This document shows positions 34,111-37,933 of a stretch of DNA of 37,933 bases, in pieces. The notes below the pieces were generated by a model. The model was not told the DNA's origin. It was given only the letters and a program-made list of their open reading frames with translations, and searched no databases. Position 1 is the stretch's first letter; every line of letters begins with the position of its first letter. This DNA is from Hyphomicrobiales bacterium (lineage in GTDB: Bacteria > Pseudomonadota > Alphaproteobacteria > Rhizobiales > Xanthobacteraceae). The stretch is from NCBI GenBank assembly GCA_017305515.1, contig JAFKKP010000337.1, positions 1 to 37,933 on the forward strand, read 5' to 3'. The position numbers and the translations under genes are program-made.

Positions 34111-35109
34111 ATGAAAAATCTGATAACCGATGTTCCCAGCGTTCGCGTCGGACATGCCGATGAAGCGGCGCTTGCGTCCGGCACCACAGCTGTCGTGTTC
34201 GATGCGCCGGTCGTCGCAGCGATGGACGTTCGCGGCGGCGGGCCGGGAACGCGCGAGGGCGCGCTGCTCGATGTCGCCAATACGGTCGAGAAGATCGACG
34301 CTATTGCACTATCGGGCGGATCCGCATTCGGGCTTGAAGCCGGCGGCGGCGTGCAGGCATGGCTCGCCGAACAGGGGCGCGGATTTGCCGTTCGCGAAGC
34401 TCTCGTTCCCATTGTCCCCGGTGCCATCGTTTTCGATCTGCTTAACGGCGGCAATAAAAAATGGGGACGCTTCGCGCCCTATCGCGATCTTGGGTATGCT
34501 GCCGCAGCAGCCGCTGCACATGATTTCGCACTCGGAACGGTTGGCGGCGGCTATGGCGCGCTCACGGCGAACTTCAAGGGCGGCCTTGGTTCGGCATCGG
34601 CGAAAACATCGCGCGGCGTCACCGTGGGCGCGATCGTCGTCGTCAATGCCATCGGCAGCGCCATTGTCGGCGACGGCCCGTGGTTCTGGGCCGCACCGTT
34701 CGAGCAGAACAGCGAATTCGGCGGACGCGGGCTGCCGCCTGCGTTTTCACCGGACATGCTGGCGATGCGACTGAAGGGCGCGCCCGCAACGGCAGCTATC
34801 GAGAACACGACCATCGCAGTCGTCGCGACCGACGCCGCCCTCACCAAGGCGCAGGTCAAACGTCTCGCAATGATCGCGCAGACCGGTTTCGCGCGCGCCA
34901 TCTATCCGGTTCACTCGCCGATGGACGGCGACATCGTGTTCGCCGCGGCGACCGGCCAAAAGCCGATCGAGCCGTTGCTCGAACTGACCGAGCTTGGCGC
35001 GGTCGCGGCCAATGTTCTCACGCGTGCCGTCGCGCGCGGAGTTTACGAAGCCAGGGCGCTACCGTTTCCCGGCGCCTTGCCGTCGTGGAAAGATCGGTTC
35101 GCCAAGTAA
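34111..35109 (+). CDS. P1 (DmpA-like) family peptidase, N-terminal nucleophile hydrolase
   Basis: 332 aa from ATG 34111, matching the family start KNLITDVPSVRVGHA; the open frame to 34060 is not needed. Features: RGGGPGTREGALLD, IALSGGSAFGLEAGGGVQAWL, GTVGGGYGALTANFKGGLGSAS (in parts), RGVTVGAIVVVNA and IENTTIAVVATDAALTK. Enzymes of this family cut themselves between two chains to expose a Ser or Thr nucleophile. Here the expected bond is Asn232-Thr233, as in ThnT-type members. The enzyme should release N-terminal residues from peptides or amides; substrate unknown. Not in an operon with ccdA. Confidence 0.9.
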   Translation: MKNLITDVPSVRVGHADEAALASGTTAVVFDAPVVAAMDVRGGGPGTREGALLDVANTVEKIDAIALSGGSAFGLEAGGGVQAWLAEQGRGFAVREALVPIVPGAIVFDLLNGGNKKWGRFAPYRDLGYAAAAAAAHDFALGTVGGGYGALTANFKGGLGSASAKTSRGVTVGAIVVVNAIGSAIVGDGPWFWAAPFEQNSEFGGRGLPPAFSPDMLAMRLKGAPATAAIENTTIAVVATDAALTKAQVKRLAMIAQTGFARAIYPVHSPMDGDIVFAAATGQKPIEPLLELTELGAVAANVLTRAVARGVYEARALPFPGALPSWKDRFAK

Positions 35110-35163
35110 ACCGCGCACGCGCAATCGTGCAGGCAGCAATGCCGAACAAAACAACCGGATGCA

Positions 35164-35205
35164 CCGAAAACAATGCAGCCTCCGCATTTCTTGCGCAGGC
35201 TGCAT
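35164..35205 (-). terminator. Hairpin terminator of the EF-hand gene
   Basis: ATGCAGCCT (35173-35181) pairs with AGGCTGCAT (35197-35205), with three more inner pairs. On the minus strand it is followed by TGTTTTCGG, so it most likely ends the minus-strand gene at 35289; it could also stop plus-strand transcription from the peptidase gene less efficiently. Between here and 35289 nothing else is seen. Confidence 0.6.
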
Positions 35206-35288
35206 CTAGTTGTGTGTAGGGTTAGTGCTTGGTGAAGTTTGCAGCTTCATGCGCGGTGCTACGAATGCACCGCGCCGTATCCTGCCGG

Positions 35289-36065
35289 TCAGACGCTGAC
35301 CGACAGGGATTGCTTGGCCGACAGCGCAAGTGCATCGGCCTGTTTCTGAATCAGCTTCTCGACCAGATTGTAGGACGAGGAAGCGGTGTTCGCGGCGCTC
35401 GAATTGCTCGAAGCCTGAGCCGGCGTATTCATCGTGACCGTCGAGCCGTCCGCGTAAGTGATCGTCGTTGTGGTCGAACCGTCGGAGTTCGCCGACGATG
35501 AACTCGACGAGCCGTCGAGCGCCTGAAGCAGCGCGTCCTGACCGCCGCCACCTTTGCCGCCGCCTGCGCCATGCGCATGGTGATGACCGTGGCCACCGCC
35601 CTTGCCCTTCAGCGCGGCGGACAATTCGTCGAGACTGACGGAGCCGTCGCCATTGGTGTCGAGCTTGGCGAACACGCTGTCGGCGTTCGCGGTATTGGTG
35701 CCGCCCGCGCCCAAGGTCGATTCAAATTCGGCCTTGCTGATCTGGCCATCGCCGTTGGTATCGAGAAGGCCGAACAGATCGCTCAATGCGTTCGATTGGC
35801 TTGTGGACGACGATGACGACGACTGCGACGAGCTTTGGGCGGCGAGAAGCGCATTGAGCGTCTGCGGAGACAGCGCGCCGCTTTGCGAGACGCCGCCCGA
35901 TCCCGACGACTGCACGCCGGTCGTTGCCGTCGCGAGGCCGAACGATGCCGAACTGTTCTGAACGAGACCTGTTTTCGTCTTCGATGCCGAACCCGACTTG
36001 CCCGTCGTCAGCGAGGACAATAGATCGAGCGCGCCTGACGCGGCCGATGCCAAACCGAGATACAT
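35289..36065 (-). CDS. EF-hand calcium-binding protein, XopAW-like
   Basis: 258 aa from ATG 36065, with GGGAG upstream. Two canonical EF-hand loops, [14 protein letters not shown] and [14 protein letters not shown], lie in the middle, about 30 residues apart. Before them is a Ser/Gln-rich linker; after them a His/Gly-rich stretch ([22 protein letters not shown], in parts), a Ser/Thr-rich segment with [18 protein letters not shown], and a C-terminal helix [15 protein letters not shown]. No typical signal peptide; the N-terminus ([19 protein letters not shown]) is Ser/Ala-rich. This layout matches proteins grouped with the XopAW family, some of which are type III effectors; no secretion genes are nearby, so export is unproven. 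Confidence 0.8.
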   Translation of the reverse strand: MYLGLASAASGALDLLSSLTTGKSGSASKTKTGLVQNSSASFGLATATTGVQSSGSGGVSQSGALSPQTLNALLAAQSSSQSSSSSSTSQSNALSDLFGLLDTNGDGQISKAEFESTLGAGGTNTANADSVFAKLDTNGDGSVSLDELSAALKGKGGGHGHHHAHGAGGGKGGGGQDALLQALDGSSSSSSANSDGSTTTTITYADGSTVTMNTPAQASSNSSAANTASSSYNLVEKLIQKQADALALSAKQSLSVSV

Positions 36066-36332
36066 CACGATACTCCCACGCATGCCGCGCACTGCGGCCC
36101 CAATTCCCACCGTCCAATACGAAGCAAACGCCGTGCCGCTGTCGTCAAACCAGCAAAACCAGGCACTTCTTCAAACCCGCCGCGCGATCTGACGCGGCAA
36201 AATCTGCCGTTGCGGCAGAACTTGCCGGGGGAATCGCTCCACGCGCATTGCCCGCAGGTGTGCGGCGTGTTAGGCGAAGCCGAGCAAAATCAGCGTCATT
36301 TCTCGCTCTTTTTGAGGGCCCGGAACCACTCG

Positions 36333-37034
36333 ATGTCTCAACCCTTTGCGTCGCGTCCGCTGGTTATAGCGCCGTCGATTCTGGCGTCGGATTTCGCAAA
36401 GCTCGGAGAAGAAGTCCGCGCCGTCGATCAGGCGGGAGCTGACTGGATGCATCTCGACGTGATGGACGGACATTTCGTGCCGAACATTTCCTTCGGTCCC
36501 GATGTCATCAAGGCGATGCGCCCGCACTCCAAAAAGATCTTCGACGTCCACCTGATGATCGCGCCTTGCGATCCCTATCTCGAAGCCTTCGCAAAAGCCG
36601 GCTGCGACATCATCACCGTGCATGCCGAGGCAGGCCCGCATCTGCATCGCTCGCTGCAAGCGATCCGCGCACTCGGCAAGAAGGCCGGCGTCTCGCTCAA
36701 CCCCGCGACGCCGACGAGCGCCATCGAGTATGTGATCGACAGCGTCGATCTGGTTCTCATCATGTCGGTCAATCCCGGCTTCGGCGGACAGTCGTTCATC
36801 CCCTCGGCACTGGAAAAAATCTCCAGCGTGCGCGCGATGTGCGCGGGCCGCCCGATCGACATCGAAGTCGATGGCGGCGTCACGGCAAACAACGCGGCGG
36901 AAATCGCAGCCGCCGGTGCCAATGCGCTCGTCGCAGGCTCCGCCGTGTTCAAGGGCGGCACGATGGAAAGTTACAAAACCAACATTTCGGCGATCCGCAA
37001 TGCGGCTGCGTCCGCACGAGGTGAAGCGATATGA
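36333..37034 (+). CDS. rpe: Ribulose-phosphate 3-epimerase
   Basis: 233 aa from ATG 36333; the open frame reaches 36210 but family similarity starts at [18 protein letters not shown] barrel with active-site [18 protein letters not shown] (His40, Asp42), DVHLMI (His73), [12 protein letters not shown] and [14 protein letters not shown]. Interconverts ribulose- and xylulose-5-phosphate. Ends in an ATGA overlap with purB, so the two are translationally coupled. The 267 bases upstream hold no recognised feature. Confidence 0.96.
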   Translation: MSQPFASRPLVIAPSILASDFAKLGEEVRAVDQAGADWMHLDVMDGHFVPNISFGPDVIKAMRPHSKKIFDVHLMIAPCDPYLEAFAKAGCDIITVHAEAGPHLHRSLQAIRALGKKAGVSLNPATPTSAIEYVIDSVDLVLIMSVNPGFGGQSFIPSALEKISSVRAMCAGRPIDIEVDGGVTANNAAEIAAAGANALVAGSAVFKGGTMESYKTNISAIRNAAASARGEAI

Positions 37035-37933
37035 TTCCACGTTATTCCCGGCCGGAGATGGTTTCCATCTGGGAGCCGCAGACGCGATTCAAGATCTGGT
37101 TCGAGATCGAGGCGCATGCGGCGGACGCGATGGCCGATCTCGGCGTGATTCCGAAGGACGCAGCCAAGACGATCTGGGCCAAGGGTAAGGATGCCAAGTT
37201 CGACGTCGCGCGTATCGACGAGATCGAACGCGAGACCAAGCACGACGTGATCGCGTTCCTCACGCATCTGGCCGAAATCGTCGGGCCAGAAGCACGCTTC
37301 GTGCATCAGGGCATGACGTCGTCCGACGTGCTCGATACGTGTCTCAACGTGCAGCTTTCGCGCGCCGCCGACATTCTGATCGCCGACATCGACAAGGTGC
37401 TTACCGCCCTCAAGACGCGCGCCTTCGAGTACAAGATGACGCCCACCATCGGACGCTCGCACGGCATTCATGCCGAACCGGTGACGTTCGGCCTCAAGCT
37501 CGCCTACGCCTACGCCGAATTCACCCGCTGCCGCGAACGCATGGCCACCGCGCGCAAGGAAATTGCCACCTGCGCAATCTCCGGCGCCGTCGGCACCTTC
37601 GCGCAGATCGATCCGCGCGTGGAGGCGCATGTGGCCAAGGCAATGGGGCTTGCCGTCGAGCCGATCTCAACGCAGGTCATCCCGCGCGACCGCCACGCGA
37701 TGTTCTTCGCAACGCTCGGCGTCGTGGCGGCGTCGATGGAACGTCTTGCGGTCGAAATCCGCCACATGCAGCGCACTGAAGTGCTCGAGGCCGAGGAATT
37801 CTTCTCCGAAGGCCAAAAGGGCTCGTCGGCCATGCCGCACAAGCGCAATCCGGTGCTCACGGAAAATCTCACCGGCCTGTCGCGCATGGTCCGCGCTTAC
37901 GTGACGCCCGCGCTGGAGAACGTCGTGCTGTGG
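37031..37933 (+). CDS. purB: Adenylosuccinate lyase, 3' end cut off by the window
   Basis: The first 301 codons are present from ATG 37031. Signatures are [76 protein letters not shown] and the superfamily loop [19 protein letters not shown] with the catalytic Ser. The enzyme acts twice in purine synthesis, on SAICAR and on adenylosuccinate. The ORF runs open to the last base. Coupled to rpe by ATGA. Confidence 0.96.
   Translation, partial: MIPRYSRPEMVSIWEPQTRFKIWFEIEAHAADAMADLGVIPKDAAKTIWAKGKDAKFDVARIDEIERETKHDVIAFLTHLAEIVGPEARFVHQGMTSSDVLDTCLNVQLSRAADILIADIDKVLTALKTRAFEYKMTPTIGRSHGIHAEPVTFGLKLAYAYAEFTRCRERMATARKEIATCAISGAVGTFAQIDPRVEAHVAKAMGLAVEPISTQVIPRDRHAMFFATLGVVAASMERLAVEIRHMQRTEVLEAEEFFSEGQKGSSAMPHKRNPVLTENLTGLSRMVRAYVTPALENVVLW

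Noticed and set aside
35530-35800. Repetitive GC-rich stretch as possible CRISPR or tandem repeat
   Set aside because: The repetition is codon-level (EF-hand loops, Gly/His and Ser runs) inside a gene; no spaced direct repeats.

Overview
The window is a stretch of chromosome from an alphaproteobacterium, most likely order Hyphomicrobiales (Rhizobiales), family Nitrobacteraceae/Bradyrhizobiaceae. This rests on high GC, alphaproteobacterial GroEL wording ending in GGMGGMDF, a pcaBDC order, a liv operon carrying a small DUF6867-type membrane gene, a BcsS-like gene, many small secreted proteins and a CoxG/CoxS/CoxM/MoxR/CoxE/XdhC locus. No similarity search was run; family calls come from motifs visible in the translations. 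No tRNA, rRNA or CRISPR array was seen.

Left region (1-7.2 kb). The 3' end of groEL and its terminator (1-1677) are followed by a 1.18-kb cassette with two minus-strand genes overlapping by ATGA. The first encodes a small protein with a Rhizobiales-type NPEQPR...GRWT linker and a C-terminal D...DVK nuclease-like core. The second encodes an unrecognised 157-residue protein that looks like its immunity partner. After the cassette, the last 199 bp of groEL plus terminator appear again at about 95% identity (2861-3059). The cassette is therefore bracketed by direct repeats made of the host gene's own tail. A MHYT-GGDEF-EAL cyclic-di-GMP protein follows. Then comes a small AT-richer accessory patch: a possible structured RNA with its own promoter, two small genes and an IS1595-type transposase.

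Middle region (7.2-17.3 kb). A 740-bp gene-poor stretch contains a long inverted repeat with two competing pairings. It is followed by a small secreted protein, a 40-residue membrane protein, a GNAT-like acyltransferase with an FkbM methyltransferase, a GT39 and GT2-GtrA pair (membrane lipid-linked sugar transfer), DUF72-DUF488, a BcsS-like outer-membrane protein, a membrane class III adenylate cyclase and a DUF4189 secreted protein.

Molybdenum hydroxylase locus (17.3-24.0 kb, minus strand). In transcription order it holds coxG-like, coxS-like (2x[2Fe-2S]), coxM-like (FAD), MoxR AAA+ ATPase, CoxE VWA, an xdhC split over two frames, and a MoeA/MobA-like fusion. Genes for two redox subunits, insertion factors and Mo-cofactor modification are present, but the large molybdenum catalytic subunit is absent from between coxS and coxM, where many relatives carry it.

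Right region (24.2-37.9 kb). A protocatechuate-branch cluster pcaB-pcaD-pcaC is followed by a membrane protein and a Q/N/P/G-rich 44-residue peptide. A complete branched-chain amino acid ABC transporter (livHMGF, DUF6867, solute-binding protein) comes next. Then come ccdA, a P1-family autoprocessing aminopeptidase, an EF-hand (XopAW-like) protein, rpe, and the 5' part of purB, which runs off the end.
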